Positions 52,717-63,369 of a stretch of DNA of 64,000 bases are shown piece after piece. Position numbers and translations under genes: made by a program. The notes under the pieces are model-generated. The model did no database searches. It was not told the origin of the DNA and saw nothing but the letters and a program-made list of their open reading frames with translations. Source of the stretch: Sisyra terminalis (Eukaryota; Arthropoda; Insecta; Neuroptera; Sisyridae); contig OY292278.1 of NCBI GenBank assembly GCA_958496175.1, positions 35,278,001 through 35,342,000 of the forward strand, in the 5' to 3' direction. How positions within the stretch are numbered: position 1 is the first letter of the stretch; each line of letters starts with the position of its first letter.

Positions 52717-55700
52717 TTATACATCATCAAAAATACCTCGAGGTGGATGCCCCACGCGGCCTTGCCCCCCTCGTACCACCTCATACATATCGTCGCCACT
52801 CTGATATGGCACATCTACGTTTAGAAAATGTTGTGTATCGATACCTCCACCACGAGCCAAAAACCGTTCATCGATCGCATCCCGCGTACTAATCCCGAAA
52901 CGGGCATCAATATCCTGTGACGTGGCCAAACTGTCCAGATTCGTCGAAGGATTCGACACATAATAGTCGACTTGATCCATATCCCGTAAGAGTCCGGCCC
53001 GAGCCGATTCGACCGAATCATCTCTATGAATCGGACGAACTATAAATTAAAAAAAATCGTATAAAATATAAAAATTCATTTTCTAAATTAATTCATTTAC
53101 TTGTATCGGTACTGTTTCGAATTGTTCGATAACGATTTGATCCAACTTGAAATCTTTCTTGGAGTTCTCGACGCCGCGTCATCGAATCCTCTGCTCTTTG
53201 TCTTTTACGTTTTTCTAAAAAAGTATGTAATTTTTTTTTAAATTTTAGCTAATACTCTCGACTTCGTTAACGTGACACACTAATATGACCATAGTTTTTT
53301 CCTATTCAGATTTTTTAGATTAGAAATATGGGAACTAGTATGTTCCTTGAATAAATACATTTCTCATACTAAAAACAATTTAAGCGTATATCTCACGAAT
53401 TATTAGTGTTATTAGTTAAAATGAGATATATACTCTATTGTGAGCATAACAATGCATTGTACCTAAATATAAAATTGATCAAAATCGGTTCAACCATTTT
53501 TTAGTTAAAAAACACATGCAGACAGACTAAAATTTCATATATTGACATCGATATTTACCTCGTTTAATTAATTCGCGACCTTCATCAACCAAATCTGACG
53601 TCATTTCGTCATCTCCAATAAACTGCTGAAAGCCCAACAAAGAGAGCAACCGCGCCCCAACACTAAAATACGTAGCAAGACAAAACGCCAAAATGGCCAT
53701 TGGAAAATAAATATTAAAACCATTAGAAATGATTGGCAAGACATCCATGTGGCCCATAATTTGCGTATAGTGAGTCTCCGACGTGTGCTGCTTAATAATA
53801 TGACTGTCCATGTGAATCATTCCGAGGAAATTTAAACAAATCGGTGGTGTGAGCCGACATAACATCATCCCCGAAAATATCAAACTATATTCATTAGTTT
53901 GATGATTTGGAGCCAAATAGTATAGATTTAATACTCGAATCTTCAACACGGTTGAATAAGCACAGTAACACAAGTACGCAATTATAATCGTAGATAGAGC
54001 CTGAAAAATTAAATGATGATGTTTTACATCAATACTATAAAAAATAATATGAATATTTGCTTTGAAGCAATTACGAGTGATCTTATTGGAAAGTAGTTTT
54101 AGGATATAGAGCACTAATTTATGTGGAATTCTGTTCTAAGTTTTATTAAGGGACATATGAATCGCATCTGTAGACCCGGTGTTCAAAAAAGCGATTCCGA
54201 AATTCCGTTTGTGAGGAAGTTGAAATTTCTAACGAAACGTAGAATTCCATATAAGTTAGTGCTTTATTTTCCAAAAATCCGCGTTATTTCGTAATTGTTG
54301 CAAAAATGTTGAAAATTTAATTCTTTTAGTCGCATCAAAATCAATACCTCAATTGTTAAGTAGTCGTAATTTTTGGAGGCCGCATTGACAAAATTCGCGA
54401 AGATTGAGAGCACCGGTTTTTCATTGAAAAAAGTAACTTCCGACCAAACAACAGCAACTGACAAAATGCCTGTAACTATAGCTAAGGTTCGCCGAAGCCA
54501 TCGTTGAAAAACACACTTCCAGTACCACTCTGAAAATTAAAGAGTTTTTATTAAAATTGTAAATATAAAAAAAATTGTTTTCTGCATTTCTAAACATTCG
54601 CTTCATTCAGGATTTCGTTTATTTCGCCCCGTAAGTCCATTTCAAGAACGGCCCATATGATAACTTTTGAACTGTTATTTTTTACAAATTATTGACGAAA
54701 ACGCCAATAATTTCTTGCTCTTAAGTATAACTATGTTCACATAGTTAAAAATGATAATACTTTATGGTCTTATGGGCTTAAGCCACTCTTAAAATAAACG
54801 GGTCATATATTTTTTTGACTTTCACATGTTTAATAAAATCAAAGAATATAAACTATAATTTCGTTCAACAGATTTATGAGTGTTCAATTTGAATAGACCA
54901 TATGCACTTTTTTATATTTTTTTTAATCGATAAAGGACATTATTAATGTGAGGACATACTAATTTTTAGTTCTGAAAAATTTATATTTTGGCATTGTGGA
55001 TGGATTTATTATAATTTTTAAGGAAAACTTTATTTTCACAATCAATCAAATTAAATCTGAAATTTGGAGAAAAGTACAGTTAATAATTTTCCAACACTTC
55101 AGAAATGTTTACTAAAGTGAAAATTACAATGACGATAACAGTGAAAAATCGGCCCCAGAAAGGTGTTGGGACCATTTTTGGAGGGTATGCTGGTCTAAAA
55201 AGATACGTTCATAACTTTGTATATATTTGTCATAGGAAAAGTAGGAAAACATCCGTGAGATTTTGCAGTTTCTGTATTGTGACGTCATGTTAATGTCAGG
55301 CCAATAGGAGTTTGTTTAGGGCATTTTGAATTTAACGATTTTTTTTTCCATTTTTAAATGAATCTTAGATTTTATCAAGAAAAGCTATAAGTTCACAGTT
55401 ACATCATGTTTTGATATTAGTTTAGATCATTTTAAGCACTTGTACAAAATTAAAAAACCGGTGATCACCAGAGCAGGTAAAAATATCTGAATTGAAGAAA
55501 AAATAAAATGTTTGGTTTATTGGCAAATGATAATAAAAGTTGGTCGATTAAGGTTCTAGAATCTTATTTTTTCCGTTAGAATATAAATACATAAAGGTTG
55601 TATTTTGAAACTCGACGATTATATTACGAAGCAATGATAATGGTGCAGAGTGATAAGGAAAAAACTTTCCTTCAAAAGTATCGCTTTTCACTATATTCCA

Positions 55701-57549
55701 ATCATAAATGAGGAATACGAGTTACATTGCTTGGTATATTGTTAGTGATAAGGCTCACACAACGGTTTTTGCCGAATACTAACGTATCTTCTAAAACGTA
55801 ATTTTAAATATATAGAAAATTACCGATAGTTGGATTATAGATAACTCGTAGTATGGCATTTTTTGATCTTTGAAAAGTGTGTCGAAAACGGCGATTATGA
55901 GACGTTTGGTTACTCGAAACGTCTTCCAACTCACAAATTTGATGCACCAGCAAACCCCATTGAGTTTCAGTTCGATTTAATGTTTGTAATGCTTTGATTA
56001 CATTTTTGTGAAGTCGAACTAATTGCTTTTCGCTAGGAGGATCAATTGGCGTATCGGCCGGCAATGGTCTACGAGCCATTCTTTCGCGAAGGTCGCTCGG
56101 AATCTTTTGCATGACTGTTTCCATGTTGGTGTGCAAAGGATGACCAGGACCAATCGCCAAATTTATCGCTTGTAACGACTGAAACACAAGAAACAATTGT
56201 TATTTACCGTCGCTTTATAACTGCTAAAACCTTTGGCAACTTTAGGGTTTAATAAAAACCCATAATCGAGAAAATATTGAAAATTTACTCGATACGAGGA
56301 TCGAATCCAAAACCTACTAGTTTTGGAGCGGCCACCTAGGTTCTAGACTACTCGGCCACTAGTAGGTTTACACGATTTTTTGTTATTACTAATAGTATCT
56401 TAGAACTAGTTTAAATATAATGATCGACCAAAACACGTTTTTACAACTGAAACCGAACTTTAAGATAAATCTTTTATTTATTTATTAATGAAAATCCATA
56501 TGACAAACAATCCATTTGGTTGATGAAATTATACCAATTACTTTCGAAGCCTAGTCGAAAATTCACGAACAGTTTCGATTTCGACAGATTTTATGCTGAA
56601 AGCTTAACTAAACCAAAAAATCCAATTCAGTGCCGAAACCGAAAGTTTGGTCCAATATATTTATATTTTATTAAATATTTATAATACCTCCAGAATATCA
56701 TCGACAGTTTCTTCAGCTTCACATTTATCCGAGCTTAATTTAGCAGCTTTAAAATAAGCACGAGTTAAGAGATAACCAGGACTTCCAGCTCGCCAAAGAT
56801 CTCGTGGTACATCGACCAATGCGTATCCTAGTAGTAAAACGAGAAGAAATAGCCCCCAAGTGTTACTCGCTGAAGAAGCAATCACTTTTATTTTTTGGCT
56901 AAAAAGCAATGAATTAATTTTTTATTAACTATATCCTTCGTAGAATTACCCGTCCAAATTAATTCCGGGTTTGAAGGCGATATAAATAAGAAGAACGCCA
57001 CATATAAAGAGATATGAGCCGTAATAAATGGCATTATCAATCAACGCTGATTTTAATTTGCCGCGAACTGTGAAATCTCCAGCTTTGCTATAAGACTGCA
57101 TCATGGGCATTATGAGCCATGTGAGACATTGTGATGTCCAATAAACAACTCGCCACAAGTTTCGGAGAACATCTTCAGGGACGTAACTCCAAGGCTCTTG
57201 GCACAGTCCCATGTTTGCGGGCGTCGATGATATTGTGGAATCATTAGATTCGTTCGTCTTGGACACTACAGTAGTGGAATGTATATTTTCTTCGATACAA
57301 GTTCGAAAGACAGTCTACAAAAAAAAAGAATAAATTATTGAAATTCTCTTGATTGCAAGGACAAGGAAAGCTTACAGAGCTAACGTCCAGAGGAAGAACG
57401 AATATAATCAGAAAACTAAAATACCAAGCTATAAGGACGGCTAATGTTACAACAATGTGGTGCCGCCGCCAATTGCCGTAGCGATATAGAATTGAAGCGG
57501 CCACTATAAAAGCCGTCACCACTTCAGTAATTAGTGGTGTTGCAGTCAT
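52717..57549 (-). CDS. LMBRD2: LMBR1 domain-containing protein 2 (multi-pass membrane protein)
   Basis: LMBR1/LIMR-family membrane protein; human LMBRD2 has been linked to regulation of G-protein-coupled receptor signalling. Exons 57376-57549, 56950-57314, 56688-56898, 55824-56178, 54348-54529, 53559-54000, 53101-53214, 52717-53039 give 721 residues (human about 695). About nine membrane segments are visible, e.g. around [37 protein letters not shown] and [17 protein letters not shown]. After [18 protein letters not shown] a charged cytosolic tail ([18 protein letters not shown]) leads to the conserved C terminus GIFDDV (human FNDV). The start [16 protein letters not shown] matches the family N terminus. 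BBIP1 lies 57 bases upstream on the same strand. Confidence 0.95.
55278..55311. repeat. Element end related to 15461-15965
   Basis: TGTGACGTCATGTTAATG followed by GCCAATAG resembles the right terminus of the TGACGTCA element. Only one end recognised; in intron 4 of LMBRD2. Confidence 0.3.
56197..56369 (-). repeat. tRNA-derived SINE abutting an LMBRD2 splice acceptor
   Basis: Full-length copy in sense orientation in LMBRD2 intron 3, with inverse B box (GAGGATCGAATCC) and an A box carrying a small insertion on the plus strand (ACCTAGGTTCTAGACTACTCGGCCACTAG). Its 3' end, GACGGTAAATAAC on the minus strand, stops only 16 bases before the intron's AG at 56179-56180. Confidence 0.88.
56425..56665. 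mobile_element. Possible small inverted-repeat element
   Basis: Left GACCAAAACACGTTTTTACA and right (inverse) GGACCAAACTTTCGGTTTCG with more GAAACC/GGTTTC inside. The CCGAAACCGAAAG motif recalls the 8307-8961 element. Flanking AATATAAT and AATATATT are nearly alike but do not line up cleanly. Confidence 0.35.
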
Positions 57550-57606
57550 TTTGCACTCAATTAAAACTAGTATAAGTTAAAAATTCGATTAAATTAATAT
57601 GGAAAA

Positions 57607-57813
57607 TTATTTTTCTACTTCCGCCTCTTGTTTCGTGCTGGCGGCAGCTGTCTGTTGCATTTTCTCTAATTTTTCCAGCGTTAGACTTTTCAATGGCATC
57701 AAACGTGGTTTACACAAAAGTAAGTCTTTTGGTTCGTCAAAGAATAACTGCCCGGCATTGACTGGTATTATCGGTGTGATTGACGTGGCCGTATCATTAT
57801 TCGAGTCAGACAT
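57607..57813 (-). CDS. BBIP1: BBSome-interacting protein 1 (BBIP1/BBS18)
   Basis: Smallest BBSome subunit, needed for BBSome assembly and ciliary traffic. The 68-residue product is recognised by the core [20 protein letters not shown] followed by MQQ, nearly identical to the human segment [22 protein letters not shown]. Upstream it has a free N terminus ([15 protein letters not shown]) with LFFDEPKD. Human BBIP1 is 92 residues; the ends are the variable part. Single exon. It is easy to miss because of its size. LMBRD2 starts 57 bases after its stop on the same strand with no poly(A) signal between. Confidence 0.92.
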   Translation of the reverse strand: [68 protein letters not shown]

Positions 57814-57874
57814 TTCGTGAACATGAAAAATTCGATGCAGATACGATGCCGACTTTTCCTTTTAAAGATGTCAA

Positions 57875-57890
57875 ACGTCACATTTGACGT
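57875..57890. promoter_or_regulatory. CRE-like inverted half-sites upstream of BBIP1
   Basis: ACGTCA-catt-TGACGT, two CRE/ATF half-sites in inverse orientation, 62 bases upstream of the BBIP1 ATG. Directly beside it GTTAGCCAAATCAAC (57889-57903) faintly resembles an RFX X-box, expected for ciliary genes, but has an extra base and several mismatches. Function is inferred from motif and place only. Confidence 0.35.
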
Positions 57891-58239
57891 TAGCCAAATC
57901 AACTATTGTAGCTTTACAATGCTCGATAATAGTGAAAATGTGAAAACAAGCGTTGAATTAAGATTATTTGAACTTTGATTTAGGAGCATTGATATCGGAA
58001 AAACTTAAATCAACGACATTTTCATTAGAAAATGTCGATTTTTTCACCATTTGTTTCAGTTGTAATTACTACGTTTCTAGTAAATTTTACACTAAGTATA
58101 AAACATGTTGGTATCACTGCAGTGTCGTCTTTTAAAAAGTTAGAAACAAAAATAGAATTTTGTTTGATTCACTTGATCCTTTATTCACAGGACAAAAATA
58201 TTTCACAAGATTTCAGAAAAAACTGCTCTCTTAAGAATC

Positions 58240-58410
58240 AATTTCTTATAATTATAATTGGGAACCTTTAAAATGCTTTTTGAAACATTATTTTTCATAT
58301 TCTTGTTATAGTTATGCAACTCGATTTGCATTGATGTAAAAAAGATGCGTCAAGGAGTAGGATCCGTAGGATCCTAAGGATGTTGAAAGAAATGTTTTAC
58401 CAAAGTTTCT
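58240..58410. repeat. Dispersed repeat, copy 1 (host of the hAT insertion)
   Basis: Shares with 60210-60338, in order, TTATAATTAT..GG, TATGCAAC..TTTGCATTGATGTA, CCGTAGGATCCTAAGGAT and TTGA..GAAATGTTTT. The palindrome TAGGATCCTA is exact in both. The repeat continues into the 58419 element's target site. Confidence 0.75.
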
Positions 58411-58418
58411 ATTGGCAT

Positions 58419-59265
58419 CAAGGGCGGATTCAGATTTTTTTCTGGGTGGGGGGCACAATATCATCTTTCATTTGCAAGAACGTGAAAGGGATCACGAAAA
58501 AAATTCTCAATTCCTGCCATAAATAGACTAGAGTTTCACTAATGTTCTTTTTGTAACGACTGCTTCTAAAGTTGAACTTTCGTGCGTTGTGTGGCGGGGA
58601 TAAAGAGTCGTTTTTTCATCGTGCTGGCAAGCATGCGCGAAAGTAGAGAAACCGTGCGCGAAAGTAAATAACAGTGCGAAAAAGTAAAATAAATTGATAC
58701 CTAAATAAACTTTGATAAGAAATAATTCATTTACGTTATTATGTAGACTGTAGTTTAAACTAAAATGTTGTTTTTATTCATAAATTTTCTATAAATTATT
58801 CTTACTATAGAGTTGAAATTTTTCATATATAAATAAAAATAATTAATTTCTCAATCTGTTTCTGTTGAACTTTAGAAGCAGTCGTTACAAAAAATTTTGT
58901 TCGATACTTATGCTTAAAGTGAGATACCTAGTAGGACGAAATTGAGACACTTGCTAAAGGGCTGATCATACACAACTTGATCTCGTGCGCCTACCCCCAC
59001 TCGCCTGGCGGCCTCGTGGGGTTACACAGTGCACTCGATCTCGTTGTGTAAGATCAGTCCCTTCAGCTCGTGCATCAATTTCATCCTACTAGAAAACCTC
59101 ACTTTACGCATATGTATCGAAAATAACTATTCTGTTACTTTATTCATATATTTTCACAACTTTAATAATTTGATTAGCTTCTAAGTATGTACTGTAACGG
59201 AATCTCCACAGTATACAAAAATACCCTGGGAGGCACGTGCCCCCACCCCCTTAAATCCGCCCTTG
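58419..59265. mobile_element. hAT-like non-autonomous transposon with perfect 8-base target duplication
   Basis: ATTGGCAT flanks both sides (58411-58418, 59266-59273). Termini CAAGGGCGGATTCAG and, inverted, CAAGGGCGGATTTAAG, then GGGGGTGG-type G runs, are typical of hAT elements. 847 bases, no transposase. Inside are two further inverted-repeat structures: GTAACGACTGCTTCTAAAGT at 58553-58572 with its inverse at 58869-58888, and a near-complete hairpin from 58901 to 59119. Confidence 0.88.
58901..59119. repeat. 219-base hairpin within the hAT-like element
   Basis: Arms of about 85 bases: TCGATAC(T/A)TATGC(T/G)TAAAGTGAG, CTAGTAGGA(C/T)GAAATTGA, GGG(C/A)CTGATC(A/T)TACACAAC appear on one side and inverted on the other. 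The centre is G+C-rich (CCCCAC...GTGGGG around CCTGGCGG). It may be a separate element nested in the hAT unit. Confidence 0.8.
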
Positions 59266-60209
59266 ATTGGCATAAGTCTCTTTTAGCACAGCCGAATCTG
59301 GCACGTTGCATTCTCTACTTTGTTTTTAATTTAATTCGCGAATAAATCGACCTCTCATGAAAATTTAGTCACAAAAATAAAAATTGTACGATATAAAAAT
59401 TTCAAAAATTATAAAAATTTCGATGTCGTTAATGGTTTTTTTCAATATTAAAAATTAAAATGTAGTGATGTAACTCTATTTGAATACAATTTTTTTATGG
59501 GAAAAAAAGATAAAGAACATTAAAAGTATGCAATGGAAAATTTCTCGAATAAAGTTATGACATTTTAAGCTCCTTGATCCAATTTGTAACAAAACAAATT
59601 TGTATTTAAATAGCATTAGCTGGCATTAGCTCTCACAATGTGTGAAGTATAAATATCGAAAGAAACCATTAACGACATCGAAAAGTTGAGATTTTTTTCG
59701 ATGTATGCTTTGCTCGTAACGTAATGCAGCTATAGTGTGAATTTCATTAGAAAATTCGACGATATCGATTCGATTATATCTATTATGTATTCTTTTATTT
59801 ATATATTTTTATTGTTAAATCTTAGGACATTTAAGGTAGACCGGGTAGACCAGTACAACGTTACGCGACTCAACTTAACTTTTGTTTTACACAAGATTTA
59901 ATTTTTAATTCGACGTTTAACATTTAAATAGAAAACAATTATTCTTAATTCTTTAAGATAATATAAGTAAGAATGATACGCATATTGAGGTGAATTTTGC
60001 AAATTCTTTTTTAAAAAGCTTTTAAAAATCAGTTTTGAGCTTAACAGGTATAAAATTTGTACAAACATTCAGGTATTACCATGAAAAATTTAACGTAAGT
60101 TTAAAGTTATCTACATGATAAAATTGAGGGGTTGCTAGATTTGACTGTGCTAACAAAGACTTGAGCTCAATAATATTTCAAAGATTAATGCTTTTTTATA
60201 ATAAATGTC

Positions 60210-60338
60210 TTATAATTATTGGAAATCCATAAAAATGCCCTATTAAATGCTTCAGCTATGCAACCAAGTTTGCATTGATGTACAACGGTTTATGCGTAGG
60301 GCCCGTAGGATCCTAAGGATATTGATGGAAATGTTTTT
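60210..60338. repeat. Dispersed repeat, copy 2
   Basis: Uninterrupted partner of 58240-58410, same orientation, about 1.9 kb away. Family unknown. Confidence 0.75.
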
Positions 60339-60695
60339 CAATTTATCTGTTTTTATAGGTAAAGGATAAAAATTAAAAAAAAAATACTTTTATGCCCATT
60401 CAGGAATTTCGCCTGAATTTTTGGAGCTTAGTCATAAGAATTTATACAAATATTACAGATCGTACAGATGTGTATTGTGTGTATCATGTGTACCAAATTC
60501 ATCAAATTTGTATGTAACTATCGTAGTTATTGAGGTTTATTGTTAATTATTTGAAGAAATAATTGGTTTACTTTATTAATAAGTTAATCATGGCTTTGAT
60601 ATGTTAATAATTACGTCTTCTAATATGAAAAAATAAATGTATAAATAGTTACATAACCTTATAGGCGAAAACAGACTTTTAAAAAATCTCCAAAA

Positions 60696-61803
60696 ATGCC
60701 TTTTACTTTAGATTTACGAACAAATTACGATAAAATAAAATCGTCTAATAAAGCAGCACAAGAATTTTTCGAACGTAACAAAGAAAATGAAACCGGTTGG
60801 GATCGTTTATATCTAATGTTCAGTGTTGAGTTAGTATTAATTTGTAGTACTATATAAAAATTAAAAAAATAACAATTTTTTAATACAAATTTTCTATTCG
60901 TTTTAGTGAATTTCAAAGAACAAGTCCCGAATTGAATTCATCGATTCAAGCCGGCTTTCTGGGTCTATTTTTGGGTGCTTGCTATGGAGGATTTGTACGA
61001 AGTCGTGTCGCATATATGAATTTTATGGAAAATAATCAAGCGACAGCGTTCAAAAATCATTTGGATGCAAAGGTTGAAATTGATTATTTATTCCTTTTAG
61101 AAAATATTTTAACTATTTTTATTTTTAGAAAAAGCTTCAAGATTCTGTGACGTTGGCGTTTGGACGAGGAGCAATGCAATGGGGTTGGCGTCTTGGCCTT
61201 TTTACTTTTTCCTTTGTGTAAGTTTAGAATTAATTCATATATTACGTAAAGGACATTTTTAGTCATTCACGCTTTAATTCAGCCAAATAATATATTTTTC
61301 CTAAGAGGATAATAAATTTATGTCCCTTTTAAACGTAATTTCTGAATGATTTCTTATCACACTTTTTAAAAACCAACATTTTTTACTATACAATCTCCTT
61401 TAGAGGAATTTCTACTTCTATTGCGGTGTATCGAGGAAAATCAGGAATACTTGAATATGTAGCTGCTGGAGGAATAAGCGGCGCTATGTATAAATGGAAT
61501 TTGGGACCTCGAGGAATGATTGTTGGAGGTCTTGTCGGAACTGTTTTGGGATCAATCGCAGGAGTCGCTACCTATGGAATTATGAAAACGACTGGCGTGA
61601 CAATGGAAGAAGTTCGTTATTGGCAATACCAATGGAAATCAGATCGTGAAAACGCCATTCAAGAGACGTATAAACAACATAAACATGCAGATGATCCTGA
61701 AATATTGACCCATCACAATAAACTAGTTGGAAACATTGATCCAAGTGTAGCTTTAGAAAAAATAGAACGAACACCTCAAGTAGAAGACAGTCCTAGTCTT
61801 TAA
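60696..61803 (+). CDS. TIMMDC1: TIMMDC1, mitochondrial complex I assembly factor
   Basis: Inner-membrane protein of the Tim17/Tim22/Tim23 fold that helps build the membrane arm of complex I. Exons 60696-60829, 60907-61072, 61129-61217, 61404-61803 give 262 residues (human 285). Seen: GWDRLYLMFSVDEFQ (matches the family's GWERL..LF.VDEY), hydrophobic Gly-rich segments FLGLFLGACYGGFVRSR, GISTSIAVYRGKSG, EYVAAGGISGAMYKW and GPRGMIVGGLVGTVLGSIAG, then a charged C-terminal tail (MEEVRYWQYQWKSDRENA). No cleavable presequence is obvious, as in the human protein. The poly(A) signal overlaps the stop codon. Confidence 0.92.
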
Positions 61804-61807
61804 TAAA
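61802..61807 (+). terminator. Poly(A) signal overlapping the TIMMDC1 stop
   Basis: The TAA stop (61801-61803) provides the first two bases of AATAAA. If used, the 3' UTR is only about 10-30 bases. The convergent twinfilin stop is 109 bases away. Confidence 0.55.
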
Positions 61808-61912
61808 TATTTAAAATATTTTGTGATACAGTAATATAATTGTTCAAAAGCAATTTTTAAAAATTATTAAAATGCGACCGTTAATTAATCAATAATACTT
61901 TGTTTCATTTTC

Positions 61913-63369
61913 TTAGTTAGTAGCTTGAGTCTTTGTGAGACGTTTTGCACCTCGATTTGGCGGCCCTTTGGGTTTAGCAAATTTCGGTCGGTGTAAATTC
62001 TTTTTTGGATGTATTTCCTCTTGTAAATACTCCTCAGTCAGTTCTGATCCAGAATCGATTTCCAACTAAAACATAGCATTGTTGAAACTAAAAAAAAGGA
62101 ATTTATAATTCATAAAAGTATTACTTTTTTATTGATTTCGAGTCCAAGATTTTCAAGTTGTGTTAAAAATGGGGCTTTACAACTAGAGTAAAGCATTCGT
62201 TCTTTGATTGAGCAATTGTATCCAGGCATTGAATAAATAAAAACTGAAAAAAATGGTACTTGATTTCTTTTCATTGTTACAATTATTTCTCTGAATTTTT
62301 GGAAAGAGGAGGAAGTAAGCTTGATTTATTTTAAAAATTTAAACGTAATAATTTCCTGCATTTTATTTACCAATATTTTCAAAATAATCGCCTTCATGCG
62401 TATGTTTAAAGCGATATAAGTGATACCGAGCAGAATCTTCCGGTACCTTCGACGGCAAGGTTTCTAATGGAAAGTTTTCGGCTTTGACCAGGTTAATTTT
62501 TTCTTCGTCTATATCTATTTAAAAAAATATTTTAAACTATGAGTATGTCAATAATTTACATTTGAATTACCAATACTAAATTGAAGATAATCATAAGAAC
62601 CCCTCAACATATCCAATACAGCTTGTTTGGCTGGTTCCGTTATCGGAAAAGCTACTCCACTCAAAGTTTGTTGGCGACTATCGACGCTATAGTCTGTACA
62701 AGAACTCAATTCAGATTTTCTTAGTTCTTGGATCTCTTCTTCGCGAGCTGTTAAAGGGGCCGGGGCTTTAACCGCTGATTTATACTTTAAATATCCATTG
62801 TAAGTGACGTCATCCTAAGATTTTTAACGATAAATTCCATTATTTGTGCAAAAATGAAGTGAGAAATAATTACCAAGACTGTTCCATGGATTTCTTCTTT
62901 AATGTAGGCCGTTCCGAATTCTTGTTTCAGGGTAGCTTTAGTAGAAGCATATAACATTTTTTGGCGAACACTTGCAGTGTCTGGAATCCAACTTATAAAT
63001 AGCCAATCGTAACCAGATTCATTTTTTGAGTCTAATCTATATATGATATAACAAGGTTGATTTTCCTCCGCTAACGGAGGTATAAACTTGTCAAAGTCTT
63101 TATCCCATGAATTTTTCACTTCCCGTTCCACCGATAAAGCTAATTCCTCTAAAAATGAATGAAACATTTACAATCTAAGGATACAAATTAGATAAAACCG
63201 ATAACTTGCCGTTTTCAATTGAAATTTTTCCAACTCGAACTTTCCCGTCTCGACATTTCCCAAAGAACTTTTTTAGACTATCGTTGGCTGGAAGGGAATT
63301 TTATTGTAAAATTAAAAATAAATGGTATTCTACTTTTGGGTTACCTCGTATTCCGGTTTGATGGGACAT
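61913..63369 (-). CDS. twf: Twinfilin, actin-monomer-binding ADF-H protein
   Basis: Binds ADP-actin monomers, caps filament ends and binds capping protein. Exons 63345-63369, 63210-63287, 62874-63148, 62571-62814, 62371-62514, 62125-62243, 61913-62065 give 345 residues (human 350). First ADF-H domain: [58 protein letters not shown]. Second: [52 protein letters not shown]. The tail [20 protein letters not shown] is the capping-protein/PIP2-binding segment. Intron 2 starts with GC (at 63208-63209) instead of GT; the frame requires it. Confidence 0.96.

Larger units (their letters stand above)
57904..60695. other. Region between divergent BBIP1 and TIMMDC1, mostly repeats
   Basis: About 2.8 kb. 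Holds the hAT-like element 58419-59265 and two copies of an unnamed repeat (58240-58418 plus 59266 onward; 60210-60338). The promoter of TIMMDC1 must lie near its right end; I see no distinctive motif there. Confidence 0.65.

Noticed and set aside
57889..57903. RFX X-box upstream of BBIP1
   Set aside because: Spacing between half-sites is one base off and several positions differ from the consensus, so I do not call it as a site.
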